From assembly GCF_052180255.1 (NCBI RefSeq), contig NZ_CP197466.1:3658001-3722000 (forward strand): a DNA stretch of 64,000 nt. Direction: 5' to 3'. Positions 1 to 7,961 of this stretch are shown piece by piece. Position numbers and translations under genes: made by a program. The first letter of the stretch is position 1; each line of letters starts with the position of its first letter. The notes beneath the pieces were generated by a model, which had not been told where the DNA came from, ran no database searches, and saw nothing but the letters and a program-made list of their open reading frames with translations. The DNA comes from Paenibacillus_AM sp052180255 (GTDB lineage: Bacteria > Bacillota > Bacilli > Paenibacillales > NBRC-103111).

Positions 1-853
1 GTGCTTGCCATAAAAATCGAATAAATCGAATCGATCTAGTGATAAAAATTTGCTCAACTAACATCGTGACACCAGCGATTCCTAAGTACAGCGAAATTAA
101 TTCCAAGTACGTCCATAGTAACGGCGCATCATACAAGAGATTCGCTATCGTAGTCCGACAAAGAGAGTAGATCCCGAAAAATAAGGAGAAAAAGGTAAAC
201 GAGAAAAACAACTTTTGCTTGCGAAAATGAACATAGGCATACAAGAAAACAACAGCTGAAAGAATATAGAAAGAACCAAGTGCCAACTTATCTACATCCT
301 GACGAAATGTATAAAGTAGAAAATCCGCCCTTGAGCCCACCATAGCTGTACCAATAATTCCGATATTATCAGAAGCTGAAAACACCCGAATATATAAATC
401 CTCGCCCATTACCTCGGTTGGTAGTGTAACGATCCGTAGAGGTGTTCCTGGGTATTCCAATCGTTTTTTCGGATCCATTGTTCCATACGAATACAACTTC
501 CCTTTTGACGTATACAGCTCATAATGCTCGTATATTTGAATCGATAGACTGGCATCCCGCCATGCGGCATCTGGTAGTTTTGTCCTAAGCCACAATTCAT
601 TTTGGCTATTGCGATCTTCTGGGTTTTTTGGTTCAACAATTGGGTTCCAATTATCATTGGGTACCTTTGTACTGGTGAACCATGCCGGCTTACCATTTCC
701 TTCCTTTATCGCTTCCTCCCATCGATAGGCCCAGTCCTGAAGAGGGACAGGTTCTGTATCTGTATAGGTAAATGGTGCGATGTTTAAACCGATATCCAAT
801 GCGAGTAAGGAAAGAAATAAAATAATAAATGAAATTTTTGTAAAAATCTTCAT
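1..853 (-). CDS. 7TMR-DISM-like membrane signalling protein, 3' part cut by window edge
   Basis: An open frame of 284 codons runs from an ATG at 853 off the left edge, so the C-terminus is missing. An AGGG ribosome site lies just upstream of the ATG. It begins with a hydrophobic signal-anchor (about residues 5-25), then a soluble extracellular region of about 170 residues rich in aromatic residues, and then several membrane segments from about residue 190 onward. This order resembles 7TMR-DISM receptors, which usually end in a histidine kinase or GGDEF output domain. The output domain is not in the window, so the family call is inference from layout. Confidence 0.6.
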   Translation of the reverse strand, partial: MKIFTKISFIILFLSLLALDIGLNIAPFTYTDTEPVPLQDWAYRWEEAIKEGNGKPAWFTSTKVPNDNWNPIVEPKNPEDRNSQNELWLRTKLPDAAWRDASLSIQIYEHYELYTSKGKLYSYGTMDPKKRLEYPGTPLRIVTLPTEVMGEDLYIRVFSASDNIGIIGTAMVGSRADFLLYTFRQDVDKLALGSFYILSAVVFLYAYVHFRKQKLFFSFTFFSLFFGIYSLCRTTIANLLYDAPLLWTYLELISLYLGIAGVTMLVEQIFITRSIRFIRFLWQA

Positions 854-991
854 ATTACCCTCGCTTCGACATAAAGTTGCAACATCATACATTTTCCACA
901 CCCATCAGGCAATACCCTTCTCATAATACTTTCAAGTATCGGAAATATTAATTAAAGTTGTTCAGAAATAGGTGCTAGGGAGGATTTAGGT

Positions 992-1231
992 ATGTCAAAT
1001 TCTAAGCAAATGGACCCAATGTCTCATGAAAAAGTATCAACGGATGGCATATATGCAGATGAGGATGGTCATGAAGTTGCACTAAAAAGAGGGGACGAAT
1101 TTCCTGCTGATCTCGTTCTGGGAGAAACAACTTGGGAACTGAAGGGCTTCTCCATGCAAGAAGGCGAGATTGATCACACGGGCAAAGATAACACATCACT
1201 CCGGAAGCACGTGGATCGCGGCGATAAGTAG
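992..1231 (+). CDS. small YjzC-like protein
   Basis: A 79-residue acidic, hydrophilic protein with a good AGGGAGG ribosome site 8 bases before its ATG. The central part (D-G-I-Y...V-A-L-K-R-G-D-E-F-P, then W-E-L-K-G) resembles the short YjzC-type proteins of Bacillales, whose function is unknown. There is no signal peptide or membrane segment. It has its own terminator directly downstream and is probably a single-gene unit. Confidence 0.6.
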   Translation: MSNSKQMDPMSHEKVSTDGIYADEDGHEVALKRGDEFPADLVLGETTWELKGFSMQEGEIDHTGKDNTSLRKHVDRGDK

Positions 1232-1240
1232 TAAGGTTGA

Positions 1241-1275
1241 ACAAAACCGAGTTCATCATGAACTCGGTTTTGTTT
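1241..1275 (+). terminator. intrinsic terminator of the YjzC-like gene
   Basis: A near-perfect 16-bp inverted repeat (ACAAAACCGAGTTCAT / ATGAACTCGGTTTTGT) ends in a T-rich run on the plus strand. It starts 10 bases after the stop codon. Confidence 0.85.
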
Positions 1276-1333
1276 TGCTAACTTATGATATAGTGTTACT
1301 TGAAACGAAACATCCATGTTAGGAGAATAAAAC

Positions 1334-1978
1334 ATGAAACAAGATAAACGCATCGTTATCGTGAGCGGCGGGCAGCTAGGTCCTTGGGTGCTCCGACAAA
1401 TCCATTCTGACGATATTCTCGTAGGTGCAGATCGCGGTGCATGGTTCCTCATCCAAAATGGGCTTCAACCTGATCTCTCACTTGGTGACTTCGATTCCGT
1501 CACTGTAGATGAACTAGAACAAATACGCCAGAACAGTAAACAATTCATGGATTGCGATCCCATTGATAAAGATTACACCGATACCGAGCTTGCACTCCGA
1601 TGGGCACTGGAACAACAGCCGCAATCGATTGCTATGCTTGGCACCCTCGGCTCAAGGCTCGATCATTCATTAGCCAATATCCACCTCTTATACCCAGCCC
1701 TTGCTAGCGGCATTTCTTGTGTAATGATCGATGCTCATAATGAGATTAGGCTTATTAGAGAGCAGACACTTATCACCAAAGGACCTTATACTCACATTTC
1801 GCTCTTACCCTTATCCATGGAGGTTACCGGCATTACGTTAACTGGATTTCAGTACCCCTTAAACAATGCGACACTTCAGATCGGACAAAGCTTAGGAATT
1901 TCTAATGTGCTGTTAGAACAAACCGGCATTATTGATATCAAATCAGGGCATCTGCTCGTTATTCAAAGTAAAGACTAG
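1334..1978 (+). CDS. thiN: thiamine pyrophosphokinase
   Basis: A cytosolic enzyme that transfers pyrophosphate from ATP to thiamine, giving the cofactor thiamine diphosphate. The 214-residue length is normal for the bacterial family. Visible motifs are G-A-D-R-G-A (about residue 31), G-D-F-D-S (about 51), D-K-D-Y-T-D-T-E-L-A-L (about 78) and G-S-R-L-D-H-S-L-A-N (about 105), which form the metal, ATP and thiamine sites. AGGAG precedes the ATG by 7 bases. In Bacillus the gene (yloS) lies near rpmB and the yloU/yloV region; here it stands alone between two terminators. Confidence 0.93.
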   Translation: MKQDKRIVIVSGGQLGPWVLRQIHSDDILVGADRGAWFLIQNGLQPDLSLGDFDSVTVDELEQIRQNSKQFMDCDPIDKDYTDTELALRWALEQQPQSIAMLGTLGSRLDHSLANIHLLYPALASGISCVMIDAHNEIRLIREQTLITKGPYTHISLLPLSMEVTGITLTGFQYPLNNATLQIGQSLGISNVLLEQTGIIDIKSGHLLVIQSKD

Positions 1979-2000
1979 GCTAAAGTCCTTCCAATTATAC

Positions 2001-2039
2001 AAAAAATAAGCTGATCCAGTCATTTCACTAGATCAGCTT
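2001..2039 (-). terminator. terminator between thiN and the SpaB_C gene
   Basis: Inverted repeat AAGCTGATCCAGT / ACTAGATCAGCTT with one mismatch. The run of A on its left gives a U-tract for leftward transcripts, so it best serves the SpaB_C gene ending at 2083; it may also stop rightward thiN transcription weakly. Confidence 0.7.
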
Positions 2040-2082
2040 CTTACCTATCCATCTATATTTTCTTGACCATGATATATCTTGC

Positions 2083-3009
2083 TTACTGAGCTTGGGCATA
2101 ACGACCTTCCTTTGCAAGCGATTGAATCATGGTTCCCAAGTAATATTCATATCCTGGTATAATTCCCAAACGGTTATTTGTCATGTGTATATGTGAGAAC
2201 GCAATGGATGAAATCGTCTTAATAAACATTTTCCGATCAACGAATGTTTCTCCAAGATGCGGGTCCAGCAGATTCCCTTGTCTAGCTAGCTCTTCTAGGC
2301 TGCTCCGTGCATCATATAATTGTCCTACCCATTTTTGATAAAAAGATGATTTAGAAGGCTCCTCAGCAAGTGTAATCAACGTATGAATTCTGGACTCCAG
2401 CGTTTCTTTATGTTGAAGCGCTAAATTTTTTCGCTTTTCAAGTTCATCTTTGGATTCAATAAATTCACCCCAGAAGAGAGCATATTGTCCAAAATATTCA
2501 CTTATGCGTTCAGGCTCCACTGCCATACAAAGGGCGGTAATGACCATTAAATCAAAAGCCATAATAATACGTTTTTCAAAATTGCCTACAGTCTCACGCA
2601 GCACATGTACGGTCATTTCACTCGACTGATGGAATAACTTTTCACTAATATCCATCGCAAGCTTACCACCATAACGCATGTATTCCGGCTCATAAGGCAA
2701 TGTGATAATTTCTGTTTGCTCATTCCAAGGCGCTTTCTTCGGGTCTTTGGGTGGAAACATTTCTCTCATGAATTGATTCGCAACTTTACGAATCGTTGTC
2801 TCCACCTCTGGGCTCGCGTTTAGAAAACGCATGCGCGTATGCGGACCTCCTTCCCAATAACGAATATAGAACCACTCGTTACAATGACCTTGATCCTTCA
2901 ATTCCTCAATAGCTGGAAATAACGCTTGATTAAGTAATGCTTCTTGTTGATCATGTTGGTGGCAAAAAATGTGCAGTGTTAACCATTCTCTCGTTTTGCC
3001 ATTTATCAT
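2083..3009 (-). CDS. stand-alone thiopeptide/lantibiotic-type dehydratase C-terminal domain (SpaB_C) protein
   Basis: 308 residues matching the layout of the domain found at the C-terminus of LanB dehydratases (glutamate-elimination domain) and in thiopeptide TbtC/TbtD-like enzymes. Near the N-terminus, W-F-Y-I-R-Y-W-E-G-G-P-H-T-R-M-R-F (residues 46-62) carries the H-x-R-x-R pattern; in NisB the equivalent arginines serve elimination. No LanB N-terminal domain, cyclase or transporter is adjacent, so the substrate is unknown. The ATG has GAGGGGG upstream. The 214-base leader holds four TTGCGG-type ComA half-sites, and the gene is separated from comA by a terminator, so it seems to be an independent quorum-controlled unit. 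Function inside a RiPP pathway is inference. Confidence 0.8.
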   Translation of the reverse strand: MINGKTREWLTLHIFCHQHDQQEALLNQALFPAIEELKDQGHCNEWFYIRYWEGGPHTRMRFLNASPEVETTIRKVANQFMREMFPPKDPKKAPWNEQTEIITLPYEPEYMRYGGKLAMDISEKLFHQSSEMTVHVLRETVGNFEKRIIMAFDLMVITALCMAVEPERISEYFGQYALFWGEFIESKDELEKRKNLALQHKETLESRIHTLITLAEEPSKSSFYQKWVGQLYDARSSLEELARQGNLLDPHLGETFVDRKMFIKTISSIAFSHIHMTNNRLGIIPGYEYYLGTMIQSLAKEGRYAQAQ

Positions 3010-3033
3010 TATTCAAAGCCCCCTCACATCTTC

Positions 3034-3072
3034 TTATCCTGTTCTTTTTCCCTTATCTACATCGTAATTCAT
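3034..3072 (-). CDS. possible 12-codon leader or peptide ORF ahead of the SpaB_C gene
   Basis: ATG at 3072 with a strong AGGGGAG site 4-5 bases upstream, then MNYDVDKGKRTG and a stop. It lies between the TTGCGG boxes and the SpaB_C start, in the same direction, ending 25 bases before that ATG. It could be a translated leader, a very short peptide, or chance. It lacks Ser/Thr/Cys-rich content expected of a lanthipeptide core (one Thr only). Confidence 0.25.
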   Translation of the reverse strand: MNYDVDKGKRTG

Positions 3073-3120
3073 CTGACTCCCCTTTTCACCGAAAACAAGG
3101 CTTTTAATCACGACATTTTA

Positions 3121-3190
3121 TTGCGGTGACCGTAAGGCAAAAACATCCATTACCGCAATAAACCGCAAAGTCAGTACCACATCACCGCAA
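3121..3190 (-). promoter_or_regulatory. cluster of ComA-type TTGCGG boxes before the SpaB_C gene
   Basis: On the plus strand CCGCAA occurs at 3153-3158, 3163-3168 and 3185-3190, and TTGCGG at 3121-3126 followed by CCGTAA at 3130-3135. Read in the direction of the SpaB_C gene, this is a series of TTGCGG half-sites, two of them exactly 10 bp apart, ending in a near-palindrome. TTGCGG-N4-CCGCAA is the known ComA box of Bacillus subtilis. A weak -10-like TAAAAT follows the last box. Confidence 0.75.
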
Positions 3191-3223
3191 CTCATCTAAC
3201 ATAGCTAATCTTAAAAAATGGTA

Positions 3224-3257
3224 TAAAAAAAACCTAGCAGAATAAATCAACTAGGTT
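3224..3257 (-). terminator. terminator after comA
   Basis: Stem AACCTAG / CTAGGTT with a run of eight A on its left, which becomes a U-tract for leftward transcription. It lies 16 bases past the comA stop codon and separates comA from the SpaB_C gene. Confidence 0.75.
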
Positions 3258-3273
3258 CTTCCTTAAGCCAGTA

Positions 3274-3933
3274 TTAAAGTGCAAATTCTTTTTCGTGAAT
3301 TAATCCCAGACGTCTTCCTTCCATAATCGCCTCGGATCTGGATCTCACGCCTAACTTTTCAAAAATACGGGTCAAATTATACTCTACTGTACGCTGACTG
3401 GAATATAAGTTTGCTGCAATCTCCTTATTACTCTTGCCACGTGCCACTTCTTGCAAAATTGCTTGTTCTTTCTCGTTAATTGATACTTCCTCAAGCTTGG
3501 GACCTTCCGCCCGCGTCAATCTGACTTCATTTCTTCTCAGCTGCTTCAACAGGACAGATGGAATTATCGCATCCCCACGTAATGCACAACGAATACCCAT
3601 AACAAGCTGCTCACGGGACGCCGCTTTGGAGATAAAGCCCGAAACTCCAGATTCCACAAGAATATTGAAATGCGAAGAAATATCAAAACCTGTATAAATA
3701 AGTACGATTGTATCTGAATCGATCGCCATCACACGCTTAGTCAACTCAAGCCCGCTAATAACAGGCATATTCAAATCAAAAAGCATAATATCAAATTTCT
3801 GTTCTTTTATAATTTCAAGGGCTTCCATCCCAGAGAACACGACTGAAACTTTAAGATCTTGTTCTTTTTCGATCATATTCTTCGTACCTTCACCTACAGA
3901 TGGATGATCATCTACCAATAAAATATTAATCAT
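3274..3933 (-). CDS. comA: ComA-like response regulator (NarL/LuxR family)
   Basis: 219 residues. The receiver domain has D8-D9, phospho-acceptor D53 in L-F-D-L-N-M-P, T81 and K103. A LuxR-type helix-turn-helix lies at about 150-210 (K-S-N-K-E-I-A...S-Q-R-T-V-E-Y). The start V-D-D-H-P-S-V-G-E-G-T-K closely matches B. subtilis ComA. Its gene begins 11 bases after the kinase gene ends, as in comQXPA loci. Phosphorylated ComA should bind TTGCGG boxes; such boxes are found here before comX and before the SpaB_C gene, which supports both the identity and an autoregulated circuit. Confidence 0.9.
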   Translation of the reverse strand: MINILLVDDHPSVGEGTKNMIEKEQDLKVSVVFSGMEALEIIKEQKFDIMLFDLNMPVISGLELTKRVMAIDSDTIVLIYTGFDISSHFNILVESGVSGFISKAASREQLVMGIRCALRGDAIIPSVLLKQLRRNEVRLTRAEGPKLEEVSINEKEQAILQEVARGKSNKEIAANLYSSQRTVEYNLTRIFEKLGVRSRSEAIMEGRRLGLIHEKEFAL

Positions 3934-3944
3934 GAAAAGCCCCC

Positions 3945-6299
3945 CTATCCAATATTACTTTCGATTGACGATAAATTACTTTGATAAGGTAAACTCACTC
4001 GAACTTCAAACCCCTCACCAAAAGAGGAATGGAACGATGTTGTTCCCTCCAACCCAGCAATTCGTTCACGAACGCCAGATAGTCCCATGTGTTTAAAAGA
4101 AGATTGAAGTTGACTTAGATCCATCCCTATTCCATTATCTCGATAAATATAAGTAATTGTCTCATCATCATGATGTAATTGAAGTTCTACTTTCGTCGCT
4201 CTAGCATGCTTCATCGTATTTCTTAATAATTCTTGAGTAATACGGTATAAAATCAGCACATATTCATCGTCTAACTCTAAATTAAAATCTTTGTGATCAA
4301 AATCAACCACATAGTTGGCATTAAGCTGGGCATAACTACATAAATTATCTACCGCTTCAACAACCCCTATTTCTTTCAAGAAAGGGGGTCTTAATTCATT
4401 ACAAGTTTCTCGAATCTGATGAATTACATCTAGCAATCCTTCTTTAATTTCAACCATTCGTTCACGCATTTCTGGTGGTGTCTCCGACTCATCAAGCAGC
4501 GCCTCGAACTTACGATACCACAGCAATTGATCCTGCAGAGCAGAGTCATGTAAATCCGAAGCAAGTCGTCTTCGTTCCTGCTCCGATAAACGGAACAAGA
4601 GTCGTACGATCCAAGAAGGCGCTTTGTTATTGTTGTCGGTTTCAATATTAGAAATAATACCTTCAATTAACTCTAAATTCTCATAAACAATGCTGACATA
4701 ATTCGATACCGTCTTCATCCATAACATTTCATCAACGTTATAGCCCATCCGGTTTTCCTTGCCATCCATCCACATCATGTAATTCGAATCTTGTCTTCTA
4801 CCGATGATGCAGCATATTCCAGTACTTACTCGAATCACTTCACCAACTTCATTATGATGCGGTTCTTTTATTAATTCTTCCATGATTTGTTGACTAGGTG
4901 CACTGCCTACAACTCGGCGCAAAGTAAGCGTTTTGTCTTGCCTATTTTGCTCAAAAATAGCTACAGACTTTGTTGGCATGACATGCAGTACTTCTTTAAT
5001 CAGTCTTTCTTCTAAATCTGAGGCTCGCATAATTTTAGAAATCTGCTGCGAGAATTGATTCAAACTAGCTTGAAAATTACGTTTTTCTTTAAACAGGAAA
5101 CCAGTTAATTTAAAATCTAATGATTCTTTAAAATACAGCAGCATGATAATGCCCAAGTAGACGAGAATAAATGATTGTACCCATTGTAGTGGAACATTGT
5201 TGTTTTGCGTTTGTACAAACTTAACCCCAATGACGATTAACATCGCTGGAATCACAGCCAAGAAGCTGTAATATCTTAGCCGCCCGATAATAAAATCAAT
5301 ATCAAGCAAGCGATTCGAGACAATTAAATATACATATACAACTGGCAAAAATAGCAGACACATAGCTGCTAGATTGGCTGGAATCACTTCAATTCCAAAT
5401 ATCATCATCGGTAGTGCATATAAAACAATGAAAGGGAAAAACGAAACAGCATTACCGACAACTAAATACTTAAATAGCGGTCGATAAATCGTTCCGTGAT
5501 ATTTCACATATCGTGATATCAATATGTAAATTGCAATGATATTACCGATAGAAAAGGATACTAATGGCACTCGACTAAGAATAACAGCGGAAAGTCCAAT
5601 ATCAATAGCCGTATAATTTACTAGCAATGTTATTCCAAATATGAAACCGTTGATGCTATACAAAATAACTAACCAGCGCGATTTCAACATCTGAATCCCA
5701 TATTCCTTAAAGTAACTATATAAAAAATGCAGGAAAAATATAGGAGATTGACTCAGGCAAATTCCGATGATCATTTGTGCATATATTATCCTTCTTGTTG
5801 CTGCTCCAGCTGACAAATAGGCTAACGCAATCGAAAGGAAAAATAATATTAGCATCTTTGATGCATGATCATTTTGTTTTTTGTAATATAAAATGATAGA
5901 AAAAAGAAACAATATAATAAATAAAGTTGCAGGTAAGATCGTTTGATCAATTGTAATCGGAGAACGTGTTCCCTCAGGAACAGCAAACATAATATGTTCC
6001 CCATTACGAATGACTTCAAAACTATTAACCTGCTCTAGCGAATTATACTTCAGAGGATAATGAAGTGATGGTTTCTGCCCATTGACTTGATTTAAAACAT
6101 CTCCTAATTGAACACCGTTTTTACTACCCCAAGCCAACGGGTCAACCGTGCTAACTGTCCATTGACCGCTTTGGTTCTGATTCACATCTACCCCGATATA
6201 TAATGATTGCAACTGTGAATGTACCAATTGAACAGCAATATATAAGGTAACAAGTAATACAAGTATCATTGAAAAATTGTATTTTCTAAGTTGTATCAT
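3945..6299 (-). CDS. comP: ComP-like pheromone sensor histidine kinase
   Basis: 784 residues, close to B. subtilis ComP (769). It has an N-terminal membrane segment, a PDZ-like extracellular loop (about 35-110, P-L-A-W-G-S-K-N-G-V-Q-L-G-D), then about nine more membrane segments up to residue 390, a GAF-like linker, a HisKA_3 dimerisation helix with H584 in L-H-D-S-A-L-Q-D, and a HATPase domain with N-T-M-K-H-A and D-N-G-I-G-M-D. It should sense the prenylated ComX peptide outside the cell and phosphorylate the ComA-like regulator encoded next. The gene starts 33 bases after comX. Confidence 0.9.
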   Translation of the reverse strand: MIQLRKYNFSMILVLLVTLYIAVQLVHSQLQSLYIGVDVNQNQSGQWTVSTVDPLAWGSKNGVQLGDVLNQVNGQKPSLHYPLKYNSLEQVNSFEVIRNGEHIMFAVPEGTRSPITIDQTILPATLFIILFLFSIILYYKKQNDHASKMLILFFLSIALAYLSAGAATRRIIYAQMIIGICLSQSPIFFLHFLYSYFKEYGIQMLKSRWLVILYSINGFIFGITLLVNYTAIDIGLSAVILSRVPLVSFSIGNIIAIYILISRYVKYHGTIYRPLFKYLVVGNAVSFFPFIVLYALPMMIFGIEVIPANLAAMCLLFLPVVYVYLIVSNRLLDIDFIIGRLRYYSFLAVIPAMLIVIGVKFVQTQNNNVPLQWVQSFILVYLGIIMLLYFKESLDFKLTGFLFKEKRNFQASLNQFSQQISKIMRASDLEERLIKEVLHVMPTKSVAIFEQNRQDKTLTLRRVVGSAPSQQIMEELIKEPHHNEVGEVIRVSTGICCIIGRRQDSNYMMWMDGKENRMGYNVDEMLWMKTVSNYVSIVYENLELIEGIISNIETDNNNKAPSWIVRLLFRLSEQERRRLASDLHDSALQDQLLWYRKFEALLDESETPPEMRERMVEIKEGLLDVIHQIRETCNELRPPFLKEIGVVEAVDNLCSYAQLNANYVVDFDHKDFNLELDDEYVLILYRITQELLRNTMKHARATKVELQLHHDDETITYIYRDNGIGMDLSQLQSSFKHMGLSGVRERIAGLEGTTSFHSSFGEGFEVRVSLPYQSNLSSIESNIG

Positions 6300-6331
6300 T
6301 AAGCTCTCCCAATTATGTAATTAAGTGAAGC

Positions 6332-6508
6332 TTACCAATTCCAATAAGCTTTCATTGGCTCCACTTTCTGATTGTCTTTGTTTCCAATAACTTCGATAAT
6401 AGCTCGATGTTGACTAGCAGACACACCAACCAAACAAGCTTGTCCATTCACAACTAATTTTGCTACATCTTGGTTGCCTACTAAATAATTCATAATATTC
6501 TTCAACAT
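6332..6508 (-). CDS. comX: ComX pheromone precursor
   Basis: A 58-codon gene between comQ and comP. ATG at 6508 has AGGTGG about 7 bases upstream. The peptide starts MLKNIMNYLVGNQ, has A-C-L-V-G at residues 24-28 (B. subtilis ComX has A-C-L-I-G at the same place) and ends K-A-Y-W-N-W. ComX is cleaved to its last 5-10 residues and a tryptophan is isoprenylated by ComQ. Two tryptophans, W56 and the C-terminal W58, are present, so the modified residue is not certain. Position, size, the ACLVG motif and Trp-rich tail make the call firm. Confidence 0.92.
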   Translation of the reverse strand: MLKNIMNYLVGNQDVAKLVVNGQACLVGVSASQHRAIIEVIGNKDNQKVEPMKAYWNW

Positions 6509-6608
6509 GTTCGAGCCACCTACTCTTTCAAATGTTTAATGATTTATCTTACAAAATCAATATATCACAGAAAAATAGGTCTCGCCTCGCTAACCATACT
6601 GCTAGAAA

Positions 6609-6668
6609 CCGCAAACATTTTTGCGTGACCGCAACGAAATCCCGCAAAATATGATACAAAAGTTGCGG
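6609..6668 (-). promoter_or_regulatory. cluster of ComA-type TTGCGG boxes before comX
   Basis: Plus-strand CCGCAA at 6609-6614, 6629-6634 and 6642-6647, TTGCGG at 6663-6668, and TTGCG at 6621-6625 paired with 6630-6634 as TTGCG-N4-CGCAA. They sit in the 163-base gap between the comQ stop and the comX start. AT-rich TATATT and TAAGAT stretches closer to comX could be -10 elements. This would let ComA raise comX-comP-comA expression separately from comQ. Confidence 0.7.
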
Positions 6669-6671
6669 AAT

Positions 6672-7586
6672 CTACAATAAGTATGGGTACAATCTCCCTC
6701 TCCATTCGTCATGAATCGGTAATTTGTCGATTAATGCTTGCACTTCAAACTGCTGCAAACGAACTAGGACTTCCGCATAATCAAGTGCACCAGATGTATG
6801 GATAAGGTCAATAATTTCTATTTTATATGTAAACATATCTTCTTTTTCACGCTTGTGATCATAGTACTCACGAATCACTTGAGCAAGTTCATGCTCATAT
6901 TCCAGAACGTACAGGATTGGTAATGTCTTTTTGCGGTGCAGCAGATCATTACGTACATCCCACCGGATTATACCCTTCATATCATTACGCATTTGCGCTA
7001 CGGTTCCAAGTCCCAAACCAATTTCTGCAACGCGTTCATGATGCTCTGGCGTGGCTAGAGCTGTGCCGACTAGACATGCGCAAGCTGCTAATGCACCCGA
7101 TTTACCCCGGATCATCTCTAAGCATTCTTCTTCGCTTGATACCTGATCTTGCAGATCCATCTGTTGACCATTAACCGCCTTCATAATTCCTTGATTCAAA
7201 TAGTTCACAGCACGTTCCCGTGCATCAAGAGGAAATGAACTATTTTGTAAAACAGCCATACTTAGTGATTGCAATCCGATCGCGACATTCAAGGCAATTG
7301 CTGGAGGAACATGAGCCCAAGGTACACTATCATTATCGCGATCCTGTACATCATCATACATATCCAGAGCAAGTATCATAAGTTCTACTGCTGCTGTGGC
7401 CTGTTCAATTTCAGGCGAAGTTCCACCAAACATCGTATAATGAAGTCGTGTCAATTCACCAAAAACAGTAGTCTCAGTGACCTTATACGATATAAATTGA
7501 AGTGCTAATCGCCTCAGTTCAGGTTCTGTAAAATAACGTTCTACTGCCGCATGCATCGTTTTTTCTAAAGAATGAATAAGATTCAT
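6672..7586 (-). CDS. comQ: ComQ, isoprenyl transferase that modifies ComX
   Basis: 304 residues of the trans-prenyltransferase (polyprenyl synthase) fold. The first aspartate-rich motif is D-D-V-Q-D-R-D at 78-84; a weaker second region M-R-N-D-M-K-G is near 200, as in ComQ proteins, which use a farnesyl or geranyl donor to modify the ComX tryptophan. It is the first gene of the leftward comQ-comX-comP-comA set. Alternative: a chain-length polyprenyl synthase, but the neighbours make ComQ far more likely. Confidence 0.9.
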   Translation of the reverse strand: MNLIHSLEKTMHAAVERYFTEPELRRLALQFISYKVTETTVFGELTRLHYTMFGGTSPEIEQATAAVELMILALDMYDDVQDRDNDSVPWAHVPPAIALNVAIGLQSLSMAVLQNSSFPLDARERAVNYLNQGIMKAVNGQQMDLQDQVSSEEECLEMIRGKSGALAACACLVGTALATPEHHERVAEIGLGLGTVAQMRNDMKGIIRWDVRNDLLHRKKTLPILYVLEYEHELAQVIREYYDHKREKEDMFTYKIEIIDLIHTSGALDYAEVLVRLQQFEVQALIDKLPIHDEWRGRLYPYLL

Positions 7587-7661
7587 ATTCCACTTCCTTA
7601 TTCAAGAATATGATTAATTTTACCATAAATAGATTACAGAAGCTTCTGACTATTAAAAAAC

Positions 7662-7700
7662 AAAAAATGCAGTTGCCTTCCGAGGAAGGTAACTGCATTT
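7662..7700 (-). terminator. terminator of the cold-shock gene
   Basis: A 15-bp hairpin (ATGCAGTTGCCTTCC / GGAAGGTAACTGCAT, one mismatch), with an A-run on its left that serves leftward transcripts. It is 30 bases past the cold-shock stop codon. Confidence 0.85.
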
Positions 7701-7730
7701 CATGCGTGCGATGCGTAATTTAGTTATAAA

Positions 7731-7931
7731 TTACAGCTTTACAACGTTCTCAGCTTGTGGTCCGCGGTTGCCTTGAACAACGTTGAACTCAACGCGTTGG
7801 CCTTCGTCCAAAGATTTGAAGCCGTCGCCTACGATTGCGGAGAAATGTACGAATACATCGTTTCCACCTTCAACTTCGATAAAACCAAAACCTTTTTCTG
7901 CGTTAAACCATTTTACTGTGCCTGTTTGCAT
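7731..7931 (-). CDS. cold-shock protein (CspA family)
   Basis: 66 residues, a single S1-like RNA/ssDNA-binding beta barrel that melts RNA structure. RNP1 is K-G-F-G-F-I-E and RNP2 is V-F-V-H-F. The ATG at 7931 (M-Q-T-G-T-V-K-W-F-N) has GGAGG 8 bases upstream; an upstream in-frame start would add ten atypical residues. The 5' side has a long AT-rich gene-free stretch, as is common for cold-shock genes with long leaders. Confidence 0.95.
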   Translation of the reverse strand: MQTGTVKWFNAEKGFGFIEVEGGNDVFVHFSAIVGDGFKSLDEGQRVEFNVVQGNRGPQAENVVKL

Positions 7932-7961
7932 TGTAAAACCTCCAATAATTGTTTTTAACAT

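Noticed and set aside
3121..3190. CRISPR-like array from repeated CCGCAA hexamers
   Set aside because: The repeats are six bases long with irregular spacing and match ComA half-sites; no CRISPR repeat or cas gene is present in the window.
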